Shown: positions 1-8,969 of the stretch, piece after piece
Position numbering within the stretch: position 1 is the stretch's first letter
How the letters are laid out: each line of letters opens with the position of its first letter
NCBI RefSeq assembly: GCF_001667265.1
Contig: NZ_LZHW01000013.1
Span: 62,001-126,000, forward strand
Direction of reading: 5' to 3'
Source: Mycobacterium sp. ACS4331
GTDB taxonomy: Bacteria; Actinomycetota; Actinomycetes; Mycobacteriales; Mycobacteriaceae
DNA: 64,000 nt
Position numbers and translations under genes: made by a program
The notes under the pieces: model-generated
What the model was told of the DNA's origin: nothing
Database searches by the model: none
The model's input: only the letters and a program-made list of their open reading frames with translations

Positions 1-804
1 CGTCACCCGGCCGTACAGCGTGTCGAACAGCGCACCAACGGGCACGAACACCGCCGCCAGCACGACGCCGAATGCCATCGTCACCGCGCCTGCGATGGCG
101 TGGGTCAGCAGCACCCGGTGGCGCAGATCCAGCGGCGGCGGGCTCAGCAGGGCCGCGGTCTTCGCGCCGACGAGCACCGCTGCGGAGACGGCGAAGACGA
201 TCACCGCGCTGGTGGCGAAGTCGTGGTCGGGACCCTGCCCGGGATTGCCCGTCACCGCCGCGGCCAGCACGCCGAGCGCGGCGGGCAGCATCAGCACGGC
301 GTGGCCCAGCCAGCGCACCGTGAATCGCACACCGAACGCCACGATGACCGCGAAAAGTGTTGCCGCACACCAACCTCGGGCCTGCTCGGAGGCGGCGATC
401 GCGTCCAGGGCGGCACCACTGGCCACCAGCCGGGTGACGGGCACGCCCGCTGCGGCGGCACCGGTGGTGATCGCCATCGCCGCCGCGCCCAGCGCCCACA
501 CCGGAGCGAGGCGCTCCACGAACAGGTGCACGCGGAACGTCGCGGGATCGATTCGACCGTCGTCGTCGGGCGTCGCGGTGGTCACGATGTGCACGAGCGC
601 GCCGAGGGTGATCATCGCGGCCAGTGTGGCCAGAAAGAAGCCGGTGAAGTTGACGAGATCGGTGACGGTGCCGGGATACGCCGTCCCGGCGGCGACGAAC
701 CGCTCAGGCCCGCTGGCCAGGCCGTAGCCGGCCACCGCCAGGGCCGCTGCCGCGGCGCCGACGAGTACCGCCGCGATTGCCCGAGGGTGTGAGTCGTGTG
801 TCAT
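1..804 (-). CDS. CopD-domain copper/cytochrome-oxidase-assembly membrane protein (N-terminal part, runs off the window)
   Basis: An open frame on the minus strand begins with ATG at 804 and has no stop before the window edge, so only about 268 N-terminal residues are visible. The product is almost entirely hydrophobic, with about seven predicted membrane segments; the first starts near residue 9, after a short His-containing cytoplasmic end (MTHDSHPR). Hydrophobicity, layout and the divergent PepSY neighbour resemble the CopD half of actinobacterial CopD/CtaG proteins, which handle copper at the membrane or help assemble cytochrome oxidase. The CtaG half, if present, would lie outside the window. 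A ribosome-binding-like GGAAGG precedes the ATG. The family call is by pattern only; another multi-pass membrane family is possible. Confidence 0.6.
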   Translation of the reverse strand, partial: MTHDSHPRAIAAVLVGAAAAALAVAGYGLASGPERFVAAGTAYPGTVTDLVNFTGFFLATLAAMITLGALVHIVTTATPDDDGRIDPATFRVHLFVERLAPVWALGAAAMAITTGAAAAGVPVTRLVASGAALDAIAASEQARGWCAATLFAVIVAFGVRFTVRWLGHAVLMLPAALGVLAAAVTGNPGQGPDHDFATSAVIVFAVSAAVLVGAKTAALLSPPPLDLRHRVLLTHAIAGAVTMAFGVVLAAVFVPVGALFDTLYGRVT

Positions 805-831
805 CGTTGCCTTCCCGTGACCAGCAGAAGT

Positions 832-850
832 CTACGACCCTCCGTCGTAG
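832..850. promoter_or_regulatory. Palindromic operator between divergent CopD and PepSY genes
   Basis: CTACGAC and GTCGTAG form perfect 7-nt inverted arms around a 5-nt spacer (CCTCC). The site lies midway between the two divergent start codons (804 and 900). On the minus strand it overlaps a TAGACT box (834-829), a plausible -10 for the CopD gene, so a bound repressor would block that promoter. TAC-rich dyads of this kind are typical of dimeric winged-helix repressors such as the BlaI/CopY group, but the regulator is not identifiable from the window. Confidence 0.6.
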
Positions 851-899
851 TAACAGAATCGGCGGGAACTTCTGCCCGCGACGCCCCGACCAATCGACC

Positions 900-2336
900 G
901 TGAGCCAAGCCCCGACAGCTGAGCCTGAAGATCCCGTCGAGACCGTGAGCGTGTCCGAGACCGCGTGGGCGCGGGTGCGTCCCCTGCTGGTTCGGCTGCA
1001 CTTCTATGCGGGAGTGTTCGTCGGCCCGTTCATCCTGATCGCGGCCATCACCGGGCTGCTGTACGCGCTGGTTCCCGAGCTCGACAAGGCTCTGACGCGT
1101 GACCAGCGCCTCGTCGAGGTGGTGGGGGAGACGACGCTGCCGCTGTCCGACCAGGTGGCCGCGGCCCGCGCGGCGCACCCCGAGGGCACGGTCGAGAGCG
1201 TCCGGCCTCCCGCCACACCCGAGGAGACCACCCGGATCACCCTGGCGGTCGACGACGTGGCGCCCGACTACGGCCGCACCGTGTTCGTCGACCCCTACAC
1301 CGGCCAGGTGCGCGGTGCGCTGACCACCTACGGCGAGTGGATGCCGGTGCGGGCCTGGTTCGACGAGTTCCACCGCAACCTTCACCTCGGCGCGCTCGGG
1401 CGCAACTACTCCGAACTGGCCGCCAGTTGGCTCTGGGTGGTCGCGCTGGCGGGCCTGCTGCTGTGGATCGGCCATCGCGCGGACACGGGACGGCTTCGCC
1501 GGGTCCTGCTCCCGGACCGCGGAAGCTCCGGACGTCGACGGCTGCTGTCCTGGCACGGCGCTCTCGGCGCCTGGGTGATCGTCGGTCTGCTCGGCCTGGC
1601 GATCACCGGGATGACCTGGTCGAAACACGCCGGTGAGTCGATCGACGCGATTCAGGGCGCGCTGCACACCCGGGCGCCGGTGGTCGACACGACGTTGACC
1701 GGGTCGTCTGAGGCCGCGGCCGGGCACGCGGGCCACCACCATGGCGGCGGGTTCGCCGAGGCACCCGAGCTGCCCGAGCCCCAGGCCCTTGCCGGCGTCG
1801 ACACGGTTCTGCGCGCCGCGCATGCCGCGGGCCTGCGTGACCCGATGTGGCTGTATCCGCCGACCAGCCCCGACCAGGGCTGGAAGGTCGCCGAGCGCAA
1901 ACGCGACTGGCCCACCCGGGCCGACGCCGTGGTCGTGGATCCTGCGACCGGCGCCGTGACCGACCGCGTCGACTTCGCGTCGTGGCCGACCCTGGCCAAG
2001 CTGACCGACTGGGCGATCGACGCCCATATGGGGGTGCTGTTCGGTCTGGTCAACCAGATCGTGCTGGCCCTGGTGGCGCTGGCCCTGATCGTGATGATCG
2101 TGCTCGGCTACCGGATGTGGTGGCGGCGCAGGCCCGTTCGCGGTGGTCCACCCACCGGGCCTCGCCGTGGTGCGCTGGGGGCGCTTCGACCGCATGAGGC
2201 CGTCGTCGTGGTCGCGGTGCTCGCGGCCGTGGGGTGGTTCGCGCCGCTGTTCGGGCTCTCGCTGGCGGCGTTCGTGGCCGTCGACGTCGCCCTCGGCTGG
2301 TGGCGCGGACGGCGCGCCGATACGGTGCGGCGGTGA
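900..2336 (+). CDS. PepSY domain-containing membrane protein
   Basis: A 478-residue membrane protein of the PepSY-associated TM (iron-regulated membrane protein) family. The first membrane helix follows the typical RLHFYAG stretch (about residues 33-59), a PepSY-like periplasmic region follows, and more helices lie around 165-185 and 215-240 plus near the C-terminus. WHGALGAW near the third helix fits the family. A His-rich loop (HAGHHHGGG, about 276-284) could bind metal or haem; this is inference. I chose GTG at 900: the upstream in-frame extension runs through the promoter palindrome and lacks family sequence. The stop overlaps the next gene's GTG by 4 nt, so the two are probably translationally coupled. 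Substrate unknown. Confidence 0.8.
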   Translation: MSQAPTAEPEDPVETVSVSETAWARVRPLLVRLHFYAGVFVGPFILIAAITGLLYALVPELDKALTRDQRLVEVVGETTLPLSDQVAAARAAHPEGTVESVRPPATPEETTRITLAVDDVAPDYGRTVFVDPYTGQVRGALTTYGEWMPVRAWFDEFHRNLHLGALGRNYSELAASWLWVVALAGLLLWIGHRADTGRLRRVLLPDRGSSGRRRLLSWHGALGAWVIVGLLGLAITGMTWSKHAGESIDAIQGALHTRAPVVDTTLTGSSEAAAGHAGHHHGGGFAEAPELPEPQALAGVDTVLRAAHAAGLRDPMWLYPPTSPDQGWKVAERKRDWPTRADAVVVDPATGAVTDRVDFASWPTLAKLTDWAIDAHMGVLFGLVNQIVLALVALALIVMIVLGYRMWWRRRPVRGGPPTGPRRGALGALRPHEAVVVVAVLAAVGWFAPLFGLSLAAFVAVDVALGWWRGRRADTVRR

Positions 2337-2911
2337 TCGCCGATCTCTGGCTGCGCTGGGTGGTGACCATCCTGTTCAGCCTCAGTGCGCTCGAATGCGG
2401 GTACGCGGTCGCCATCAGCCGCCGCCGGCCCGGCACGGCCACCGGGCATGTGCTGCACCTGGTGATGGCGGTCGCCATGGCCGTGATGGCGTGGCCGCGC
2501 GGTGCGGAGCTTCCGACCACGGGTCCGATGGTGTTCTTCACGGCCGCCGCGGCCTGGTTTCTCGCTGTGATGTTGCGGTCCGGCGGATCGTGGGCGCGTC
2601 TGGTCAACGCCTATCACGCGGTGATGATGCTGGCGATGGCGTGGATGTACGCCGTGATGAACGGCACTGTGCTGCCGGGGCAGGCGACCGGTCACGGGGG
2701 CCATGAGCACGCCCACGGGTATGCGGCGTGGATCGCCGCGGTCAATTGGTTCTGGACCGTCGGCTTCGCGGTTGCGGCGGTCGGTTGGACGCACCGCTAT
2801 TTCGCCGGCCGGCAGCGGGCCGGTGGCCGAATGTCCATGGCGCACTTCGGCACACTGTGTCAGGCCATGATCGCCGCGGGCATGGCGATCATGTTCGGCG
2901 TGATGCTTTAG
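2333..2911 (+). CDS. DUF5134 family membrane protein
   Basis: A 192-residue integral membrane protein with about five to six hydrophobic helices and a His-rich loop (GHGGHEHAHG, near residues 121-130) between helices. This matches DUF5134, a mycobacterial family of unknown function often beside copper or haem membrane genes. GTG at 2333 overlaps the upstream TGA (GTGA), so it forms a two-gene unit with the PepSY gene. The His-rich loops in both proteins hint at a shared metal-handling role (inference). Its TAG overlaps the stop of the convergent zinc-finger gene by 4 nt. The function remains undefined. Confidence 0.75.
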   Translation: MIADLWLRWVVTILFSLSALECGYAVAISRRRPGTATGHVLHLVMAVAMAVMAWPRGAELPTTGPMVFFTAAAAWFLAVMLRSGGSWARLVNAYHAVMMLAMAWMYAVMNGTVLPGQATGHGGHEHAHGYAAWIAAVNWFWTVGFAVAAVGWTHRYFAGRQRAGGRMSMAHFGTLCQAMIAAGMAIMFGVML

Positions 2912-3582
2912 CGAATCAGGCGGACCCGCGCGCCGGACGTGGCGTGGGCGCCGGGCGGGTTTCTGTGTGTGCTGTGCTGACGCCACACCAGCAGCGCGAG
3001 CGCCGCCGCGAGGACTGCGGGCAGGTGGCTGAGTATGCGGGCCGCGGTCACCTGTCCGATCGCGTCGTCGACGATGACGTAGTAGACCAGCAGCGCGACG
3101 TACACGCTCAGCACGCAGGCCAGGCCGGGTGCCAGCCGGGGCCGGACCGCGGCGGCGATGGCCACCACGCCCGTGGCCGCCGACCATGCGGTGGACTCGT
3201 TGAGCAGATGGGCCGCCGTCGCGCCGCCGTGGTGGGTGGAGACCATGCCGAAGTCCAGGCCGAATGCCTGCCCCAGGGCCAGGGCAACCTGGACGGCACC
3301 CGTGACGCCCAGCGCCCAGGCGAGCACGCGGTGCCGGACCGGCGGTGTGGCAGGCGGCAGATCCTGTGCACCCGCCTGCAGGCTGCGGGCCGGTTCCGAG
3401 TCGAGCAGCGAGCTGACCAGGGAGTTCATCTGCTGAGCCTGGCCATACCAGGCGCGGCAGTCCGGGCATGAGTCCAGGTGTTCGTCCACCCGCATCGAGG
3501 GCACGGGTTCGCGCTCGCCGTCGATGCGGGCCGACAGCGACTCCCGGGCCACCTGACACTCCACGTCGTCATTGTCCTCCAC
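2908..3582 (-). CDS. zf-HC2 (ZAS-type) anti-sigma-like membrane protein
   Basis: 224 residues from GTG at 3582. The N-terminus carries C9-x25-H35-x3-C39-x2-C42, the zinc-binding arrangement of the zf-HC2/ZAS anti-sigma family. About four hydrophobic helices follow between residue 95 and the C-terminus. Such proteins normally hold an ECF sigma factor at the membrane, but no ECF sigma gene is visible nearby, so a partner must be encoded elsewhere or the role has changed. It is the last gene of a probable lhr-nei2-zf run: nei2 ends 7 bp upstream. Upstream in-frame codons back to 3723 run into nei2 and look non-native (Arg/Pro-rich), hence the GTG choice. Confidence 0.7.
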   Translation of the reverse strand: MEDNDDVECQVARESLSARIDGEREPVPSMRVDEHLDSCPDCRAWYGQAQQMNSLVSSLLDSEPARSLQAGAQDLPPATPPVRHRVLAWALGVTGAVQVALALGQAFGLDFGMVSTHHGGATAAHLLNESTAWSAATGVVAIAAAVRPRLAPGLACVLSVYVALLVYYVIVDDAIGQVTAARILSHLPAVLAAALALLVWRQHSTHRNPPGAHATSGARVRLIR

Positions 3583-3589
3583 CGGCGGG

Positions 3590-4342
3590 TCAGCGTTGAC
3601 AGGAAGGACACCAGTAGCTGACCCGCTCGGCCGATCGGTCGGCGTCGATGAGTGTCCCGCACCGGCGGCACGGCTGGGTCGCTCGGCCGTACACCCACAG
3701 CTCCCTGCCCCGGTGGGTGTCACCCGTCGTGGTGCGGTTGACCCGCATGCGATTGAGCATGAGCATTTTTCGGGCCTGGTCGACGAGGCGGCGTGGATTG
3801 GTCAGCTCACCCACCGAGGACGTCGGCCGCAGACCGAACAGGAAGCACAACTCGTTGGCGTAGACGTTGCCGATGCCCGCCATCACCCGCTGGTCCAGCA
3901 GCGCCTGAGCCAACGGCCGCGCCGGGTCCGCGGTGAGGTTGGCGCACGCCTGTTCCGCCGACCAGTCCTCGGCCAGCAGATCGGGGCCCAGGTGCGCGAC
4001 TGCGTCGAGGTCGCCGGCACGGTCGAGCACCTCCAACACGCCGAGGTCGACGCCGACGGCGCGGGTGTCGGCGGTCTCCAGCACGATGCGGGCCCGGTGA
4101 TCGATGCGGGGACGCGAGCCGATCTGCCAGCTGCCGTCCATCAGCAGGTGCGAGTGGATGCTGGCAGCGCCCACGCGGATGAACAGATGCTTGCCGCGAC
4201 AGAGCACCTCGTCGACTGTCTCGCCGGTGAGGTCGGCCGCGGCGAACCGCGGCACCCGGACATCGCAACGGGTCAGGGTCCGGCCGACCAGCGCCTCACG
4301 CAGTTTCGCCGCGGTGCGGAACACGGTGTCGCCTTCGGGCAT
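3590..4342 (-). CDS. nei2: Endonuclease VIII / Nei2 DNA glycosylase
   Basis: A 250-residue Fpg/Nei-family bifunctional DNA glycosylase/AP lyase that removes oxidised bases. The N-terminus is MPEG (P2 nucleophile, E3), with Lys51 in RGKHLF, the helix-two-turn-helix signature GIGNVYANE, and a complete zinc finger C225-x2-C228-x16-C245-x2-C248. The catalytic and zinc residues all appear intact. It starts within the lhr stop (TGATG, 1-nt overlap), so it is translationally coupled to lhr. The same lhr-nei pairing is known in M. tuberculosis (Rv3296/Rv3297) and M. smegmatis, where this paralogue is called Nei2. A second Nei paralogue elsewhere in the genome would be expected. Confidence 0.93.
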   Translation of the reverse strand: MPEGDTVFRTAAKLREALVGRTLTRCDVRVPRFAAADLTGETVDEVLCRGKHLFIRVGAASIHSHLLMDGSWQIGSRPRIDHRARIVLETADTRAVGVDLGVLEVLDRAGDLDAVAHLGPDLLAEDWSAEQACANLTADPARPLAQALLDQRVMAGIGNVYANELCFLFGLRPTSSVGELTNPRRLVDQARKMLMLNRMRVNRTTTGDTHRGRELWVYGRATQPCRRCGTLIDADRSAERVSYWCPSCQR

Positions 4343-7300
4343 CAGCGCAACCGGAGACCGCGGGGGGTGCGCGAGAAGCCCGCGGAGACCAGCGCCGTGG
4401 CGGCTGCTGACCCGCGGTCCTCCAGGACGTTGACGCCGTCGATGCGCTCCACCAGCAGCCCAGGCACGCGGCGGGTCTGGACCAGATCGGCCAGCGCCGC
4501 AGCCGCGGCGTGGTGCACACCGGGGTCGGTGGTGAAGCTCAGCAGCGACCGTCCACCCCGCTCGACGAACCAGGTCAACGCGCCGTCGACGAGCACGACG
4601 AGCGCACCGGCCTTACGGCCCGGACGATGAGCCGAGTCGCCCTCGGACGCCCGGGCCGGCCACGGCAGGGCAGCGCCATACGGGTTGGCCGGGTCGGTGG
4701 CGGCGAGTGCGACCGCGGTGCCGACCCGGTGCTCCTCATCGATGCTGTCGGCGTGACTGCGAAGGCGGTCGACCGTGGTGGCGGTGGCGAACTGTGCGCC
4801 GCCGAGGGATTCGACGAAATATCCGCGTTGGCATCGGCCCGCGTCCTCGGCCGCGGTCAGGACCTTGTAGAGCATCGCGAATCCACCCGGAACATTCTCG
4901 GCGGTGGCCGCGCCCTTGGTCAGCACGCCGTGCCGGCCCAGCAGCAGGTCGGCCTGGAAGTGGGCGCGCACCGTGGTGTCCAGTTCGGCTTCGGGCAGCG
5001 CAGACCACCGCCCGGCCACTGTCGGGTCGACGTCGCGGGCCTGACCGTGGGCGATGCTGTAGCGACTCAACCGCGGTGCGCGCCGGTGCCGGTGTGCCGG
5101 CGCGGTGGGCCTGCGCGTGCCGGGCCGTCGCTCCCCGGTGAGCATCGCCCGAACCGGTGCGAACGTGTCACCGGTGACATGTCCTGCCCAGATCAACTGC
5201 CACAGTGCTTCTTTGAGTTCCGAGGCGCTGACACCGTCGACCGAAAGCTGGCGGAAGAAGTAGGCCCCGCCGCCGTGCAGTGCGTCGAGCAGGGCGCGAT
5301 GGGTTTCGGTGAGGTCGAGTTCGACGGGTGGGGCCAGTGTCAACGGTGCGGTGTCGGCGGTGTGGAACGCCACCCAGCCGTCGGAGGTGCCCAGCGATCC
5401 GGCACCCGACCACAGCACCTCTCCGGAGGCGAGGAGTTCATCGAGCATGGCGGGCTGATAGTCCCGCACCCGTTGACCGAAGATCAACGGCTCCACAGCC
5501 GAGGCGGGCATCGGCACGCCCGCCAGTTGGTCGATCACCGCGGCCAGGCCATCGGTGCCCGAGACGCCGTCGGTGCCCACCATCTGCCAGGCCGGAAGGA
5601 ATCGCGCATACGCCGCGGTGCTCACCGGTTCGATCTGTGCGCGCAGCGCTGCCAGCGACCGGCGGCGCAGAATCCTGAGAACCTCGGCGTCGCACCACTG
5701 TTCGCCGCCTGCGGCATCGGTGGGCACATCGGTGAATTCGCCACGCACGAGTCTGCCGTCGACGGCCAGGCGGGCGAGCACGTCGGCGGCGACCCGGACG
5801 CCGAGACCGAACCGGGCGGCCGCCGCCGCGGTGGTGAAGGGCCCCCGGGTACGGGCATAGCGTCCGAGCAGTTCACCCAGTGGGTCGACGACCGGATCCA
5901 GGAGTGCGATCGGCACGCCGACCGGCACGGCCACGCCGACCCCGTCACGCAGACGCGCGATGTCCTCCACCGCAACCCACCAGTGCTCACCCGCGTAGGA
6001 CACCGTGTGCACGCGCCGCGCGGCGCGAAGCCCCTCGAGCCAGCCGCCCACGTCAGCGGCGGTGGACCGATCGGCGATTTCGGTGCTGGTCAGCGGTCCC
6101 AGCAGCCGCAGCAGGTCTGCGACCGCCTCGGCGTCGCGCGCCTGCCGCTCAGGCGTGAGGTGCTGCAGCTGGCGGGTGGTCGAGGCGATGACGTCGGCGT
6201 CGAGCAGTTCGCGCAGTTCGATGCGGCCCAGCAGTTCGGCCAGCAGCGTGGGATCCAATGCCAGTGCGGCGGCACGCCTCTCGGCCAGCGGGCTGTCGCC
6301 CTCGTACATGAACGCTCCGACGTAACCGAACAGCAGCGAGGCCGCGAACGGTGAGGGTGTCGTGGTCTCGACCTCCACCAGTCGCACCCGCCGCTGTGCG
6401 ATGCGGCTCATCAGGTCGGTGAGCATCGGCACGTCGTAGACGTCCTGCAGGCACTCCCGGACCGCCTCCAGCACGATCGGGAAGTCCGGGTGGTGGCGCG
6501 CGATGTCGAGAAGCTGTGCGGCGCGCTGCCGTTGGTGCCACAGAGGTGAACGCTTGCCGGGATGCCGGCGCGGCAGCAGCAGGGCCCGTGCGGCGCACTC
6601 CCGGAAGCGCGAGGCGAACAGCGCCGACCCGCCGACCTCCGCCGTCACCACCGGTTCGATCTCGTCGGCGTCGAAGACGAAGATGTCGGCACCGGGCGCC
6701 ACGTCGTCGGTGTCGGGCAGTCGCACGATGATGCCGTCGTCGGACGCCGTCGGCTTCTCGTCGATGCCGTAGCGGTCGTACAACCGTTTGCCGACCGCGA
6801 GCGCCAATGGCCCGTGCACCCGAAGGCCGTACGGCGAGTGCAGGATGATGCGCCAGTCGCCGAGCTCGTCGCGGAACCGCTCGACGACCAGTGTGGTGTC
6901 CGACGGCACCACGGAGGTCGCGGTGCGCTGTTCGTCGAAGAGCTGCCACAGGTTGTCTGTGGCGTATGCATCGAAACCGATTGTCCGGCAACGCTGCTCG
7001 AAGGCGTCCCGATCCAGGCCCGACAGTTCTCCGGTGAAGGCCCCGATCGCCGCGCCCAGTTCGACGGGTCTGCCCACACCGTCGCCGCGCCAGAACGGCA
7101 GCCGTGCCGGTTCTCCCGGCGCCGGGACCACCAGCACCCGGTCGTGAGTGATCTCGGTGATGCGCCAACTGGTGGCGCCCAGGGAGATCACATCGCCGGG
7201 ACGGGACTCGTAGACCATCTCCTCGTCGAGTTCTCCGACACGCGAAGGCTTCTCGGAGTCCGCGCTGCTGGCCAGGTACACCGTGAACAGGCCACGGTCG

Positions 7301-8889
7301 GGGATCGCCCCACCGGAGGTGACCGCCAGGCGCTGTGCGCCGGGCCGGGCCGTCAACGTCCCGGTGTCGCGGTCGTAGACGATGCGTGGACGAAGTTCGG
7401 CGAAGTCCGTTGACGGGTACTTGCCGCTGAGCAGGTCCAGGGTGGCTTCAAAGGCGCTGCGCGGCAGCGCCGCGAACGGGGCCGATCGTCGCACGGTGTC
7501 GAACCATGCGTCGGCGCTGATCGGTTCCAGCGCGCACGCCGCGACCGTGTGCTGGGCCAGCACATCGAGGGGGTTGGCCGGCACCCGCATGGTCTCGATC
7601 TGACCGGCCAGCATGCGCTGCACGCTCACCGCACACCCGATCAGGTCGGTGCGATGCTTGGGGAACAGCACGCCCTGGCTGATCTCGCCGACCTGATGGC
7701 CCGCGCGGCCGATCCGTTGCAGGCCGCTGGCCACCGATGGCGGGGTCTCCACCTGGATGACCAGATCGACCGCGCCCATGTCGATCCCGAGTTCGAGGCT
7801 CGAGGTCGCGACGACGGCCTTGAGTTGGCCACTCTTGAGTGCGTCCTCGACCTCGGCGCGGGCCTCTTTGGACACCGACCCGTGGTGTGCCCGCGCCAGC
7901 ACCGGTGCCGCGCCGAACGTCTGTCCGCTGCCCATGATGTGCGCGGGGGCGCCGCCTGCGACGGTCGGATTGTGCGAGCCCAGTTCGGTGCCCGTGCGCT
8001 CGGCGTGGATCTCGTTGAGGCGTGCGGTGAGCCGCTCGGCCAACCGGCGCGAATTGGCGAACACGATCGACGAATTGTGCGCCTCGATCAGGTCGACGAT
8101 GCGCTCCTCGACGTCCGGCCAGATGCTGTTGTCCGTCAGGTTGGCCATGTCCGGTACGGGCACCTGCACTGCGAGTTCGAACGTCTTGGCCGCGGGTGGC
8201 GCGACGATGGCCGGGGTGGCCGACGCCGTCCCGGCCAGGAAGCGCGCCACCTCCTCGGGGGGCCGCACCGTCGCCGACAGTCCGATCCGCTGCGCGGGCC
8301 TCTCCAGCATCGCGTCGAGGCGTTCCAGGGACAGCGCCAGATGTGCGCCGCGTTTGGTGGCGGCGACGGCGTGCACTTCGTCGACGATCACGGTGCGGAC
8401 ATCACTGAGAGTCTCGCGGGCCGCCGAGGTCAACATCAAGAACAGCGACTCCGGTGTCGTGATGAGGATGTCCGGCGGTTTGGTGAGCAGCTCCCGGCGG
8501 CGGTTGGGTGGAGTGTCGCCGGACCGCACTCCGACGCTGATCGCGGGCGGTTCGGTGCCGTTGCGCTCGGCGATGCGCGCGATACCGGTCAGCGGTGTGC
8601 GCAGGTTGCGTTCGACGTCGACGGCCAGGGCCTTCAGCGGCGAGATGTAGAGCACCCTGGTCTTGGGCGAGCCCTCACGCGGGTGGCGGGCCAGTTCGTC
8701 GATGGCCCACAGGAACGCGGCGAGTGTCTTACCCGACCCGGTCGGGGCGATGACCAGCGTGTTGTGCCCGTCGGCGATCGCTTCCCAGGCCTGCGCCTGC
8801 GCGGGTGTGGGCGCGGAGAAGGTGCCCGTGAACCAACTCCGCGTCAGCGTGCTGAAGCGGGACAGCGCGTCGGGGGAGCGGGCCACCAC
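4342..8889 (-). CDS. lhr: Lhr superfamily 2 DNA helicase
   Basis: A 1515-residue Lhr ('large helicase-related') protein, a 3'-to-5' ssDNA translocase and helicase of DNA repair; mycobacterial orthologues are about 1510 residues, so this is full length. Visible motifs: Walker A APTGSGKT with Lys54, DEVH box in IVDEVHA, motif III SATVRPP, and motif [13 protein letters not shown], followed by the winged-helix region and the long C-terminal part typical of long Lhr. GTG at 8889 gives the family N-terminus. It heads the run lhr-nei2-zf-HC2. The start lies back-to-back with the LuxR regulator promoter, about 80 bp away. Confidence 0.93.
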   Translation of the reverse strand: MVARSPDALSRFSTLTRSWFTGTFSAPTPAQAQAWEAIADGHNTLVIAPTGSGKTLAAFLWAIDELARHPREGSPKTRVLYISPLKALAVDVERNLRTPLTGIARIAERNGTEPPAISVGVRSGDTPPNRRRELLTKPPDILITTPESLFLMLTSAARETLSDVRTVIVDEVHAVAATKRGAHLALSLERLDAMLERPAQRIGLSATVRPPEEVARFLAGTASATPAIVAPPAAKTFELAVQVPVPDMANLTDNSIWPDVEERIVDLIEAHNSSIVFANSRRLAERLTARLNEIHAERTGTELGSHNPTVAGGAPAHIMGSGQTFGAAPVLARAHHGSVSKEARAEVEDALKSGQLKAVVATSSLELGIDMGAVDLVIQVETPPSVASGLQRIGRAGHQVGEISQGVLFPKHRTDLIGCAVSVQRMLAGQIETMRVPANPLDVLAQHTVAACALEPISADAWFDTVRRSAPFAALPRSAFEATLDLLSGKYPSTDFAELRPRIVYDRDTGTLTARPGAQRLAVTSGGAIPDRGLFTVYLASSADSEKPSRVGELDEEMVYESRPGDVISLGATSWRITEITHDRVLVVPAPGEPARLPFWRGDGVGRPVELGAAIGAFTGELSGLDRDAFEQRCRTIGFDAYATDNLWQLFDEQRTATSVVPSDTTLVVERFRDELGDWRIILHSPYGLRVHGPLALAVGKRLYDRYGIDEKPTASDDGIIVRLPDTDDVAPGADIFVFDADEIEPVVTAEVGGSALFASRFRECAARALLLPRRHPGKRSPLWHQRQRAAQLLDIARHHPDFPIVLEAVRECLQDVYDVPMLTDLMSRIAQRRVRLVEVETTTPSPFAASLLFGYVGAFMYEGDSPLAERRAAALALDPTLLAELLGRIELRELLDADVIASTTRQLQHLTPERQARDAEAVADLLRLLGPLTSTEIADRSTAADVGGWLEGLRAARRVHTVSYAGEHWWVAVEDIARLRDGVGVAVPVGVPIALLDPVVDPLGELLGRYARTRGPFTTAAAAARFGLGVRVAADVLARLAVDGRLVRGEFTDVPTDAAGGEQWCDAEVLRILRRRSLAALRAQIEPVSTAAYARFLPAWQMVGTDGVSGTDGLAAVIDQLAGVPMPASAVEPLIFGQRVRDYQPAMLDELLASGEVLWSGAGSLGTSDGWVAFHTADTAPLTLAPPVELDLTETHRALLDALHGGGAYFFRQLSVDGVSASELKEALWQLIWAGHVTGDTFAPVRAMLTGERRPGTRRPTAPAHRHRRAPRLSRYSIAHGQARDVDPTVAGRWSALPEAELDTTVRAHFQADLLLGRHGVLTKGAATAENVPGGFAMLYKVLTAAEDAGRCQRGYFVESLGGAQFATATTVDRLRSHADSIDEEHRVGTAVALAATDPANPYGAALPWPARASEGDSAHRPGRKAGALVVLVDGALTWFVERGGRSLLSFTTDPGVHHAAAAALADLVQTRRVPGLLVERIDGVNVLEDRGSAAATALVSAGFSRTPRGLRLR

Positions 8890-8957
8890 ACCATCGTGCC
8901 CGCAGGGTGCGACAAATCGATGCGCGATTGCGCCAGCGGGTGCCCCACCTGCGTGTA

Positions 8958-8963
8958 TACGAT
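8958..8963 (+). promoter_or_regulatory. -10 box for leaderless LuxR-regulator transcript
   Basis: TACGAT (TANNNT, preceded by TA) lies 6 nt before the GTG at 8970, placing the transcription start on the start codon. No convincing -35 is visible at 17 bp, which is common for mycobacterial promoters. Confidence 0.5.
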
Positions 8964-8969
8964 CCCTCT

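Noticed and set aside
832-850. Assigning the divergent palindrome to BlaI.
   Set aside because: The dyad is clear, but I cannot match it reliably to the BlaI consensus and no blaI gene is in view, so only a generic operator is reported.
801-2195. Long minus-strand open frame (about 464 codons) opposite the PepSY gene.
   Set aside because: Composition is Arg/Gly/Pro-rich with no recognisable domain, and the plus strand encodes a clear PepSY protein. Such mirror frames are common in high-GC genomes.
4510-6354. 614-codon plus-strand frame inside lhr.
   Set aside because: It is antisense to a helicase with intact motifs, is Gly/Arg/His-rich, and has no initiation site; treated as a frame shadow.
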